6,315 nucleotides of DNA from Deltaproteobacteria bacterium (GTDB lineage: Bacteria > Desulfobacterota > Desulfobacteria > C00003060), in contig DAOUWN010000137.1 in assembly GCA_030667105.1 (NCBI GenBank), positions 1 to 6,315 of the forward strand, given 5' to 3'. Of this stretch, positions 6,259 to 6,315 are shown in pieces. The notes under the pieces were generated by a model. The model saw only the letters and a list, made by a program, of their open reading frames with translations, ran no database searches and was not told the origin of the DNA. The translations under genes and the position numbers were made by a program. The stretch's first letter is position 1. Each line of letters begins with the position of its first letter.

Positions 6259-6315
6259 TGCGCCGATCCATCCCGCCTGGCTGCGTTGCTCGTCGGTTAA
6301 ATAGCTTGCTATTCG
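6247..6315. repeat. candidate dispersed intergenic repeat, truncated by window edge
   Basis: From about the stop of the radical SAM gene to the right edge the sequence includes TGGCTGCGTTGCTCGTCGG (6278-6296) and a near-palindrome AATAGC-TT-GCTATT (6300-6313). I recall closely similar sequence as an intergenic repeat in sulfate-reducing and related bacteria, but cannot confirm it here. The left boundary is unclear and may extend into the last codons of the gene. No reading frame of note is present. Confidence 0.45.

Noticed and set aside
1..6315. tRNA genes, CRISPR arrays, insertion sequences or phage genes
   Set aside because: No cloverleaf with a TTC loop, no regularly spaced repeat-spacer pattern, and no transposase or integrase motifs were found.

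Overview
The window looks like a piece of a Desulfobacterota (deltaproteobacterial-type) chromosome. This rests on the FtsH N-terminus ([13 protein letters not shown] followed by LLFNLFN), the tilS-ftsH-folP-YbbR gene order and the style of the intergenic repeats. It is an inference from recalled family knowledge, not a database result. TGA is a normal stop here: folP ends in it.

The left three quarters is one leftward (minus-strand) housekeeping block. In transcription order it holds tilS (tRNA-Ile lysidine synthetase, about 4786-3365), a 241-bp gap carrying a GC-rich hairpin, a tandem 20-bp repeat and a candidate promoter, then ftsH (3122-1236, TTG start behind a strong ribosome binding site). 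Next come folP (dihydropteroate synthase, from 1236, overlapping the ftsH stop by one base) and the N-terminal half of a YbbR/CdaR-like membrane protein that runs off the left edge. The diadenylate cyclase gene (cdaA) that I would expect between folP and the YbbR gene is absent.

The right quarter points the other way. A near-consensus sigma70 promoter (4871-4899) drives an SRP RNA at about 4906-5171. The apical SRP motif is unmistakable. A perfect 12-bp helix joins the predicted first base to the 3' end, making this the long Alu-domain type of about 266 nt rather than the roughly 100-nt form usual in Proteobacteria. After a 112-bp gap with repeat-like sequence comes a YhcC/TIGR01212-family radical SAM gene (5287-6258). 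It is interrupted by one in-frame TGA, exactly where the family has a conserved glycine, between the first and second iron-sulfur cysteines. Its last ~20 codons look unlike the family and run into a sequence resembling a dispersed intergenic repeat, which continues to the right edge.

The genes are mostly core functions: decoding fidelity (TilS), membrane protein quality control (FtsH), folate synthesis (FolP), envelope or c-di-AMP-associated function (YbbR) and membrane targeting (SRP RNA). I see no defence, phage or transposase genes. The most notable points are the long SRP RNA, the nonsense-interrupted radical SAM gene and several repeat-like intergenic elements.
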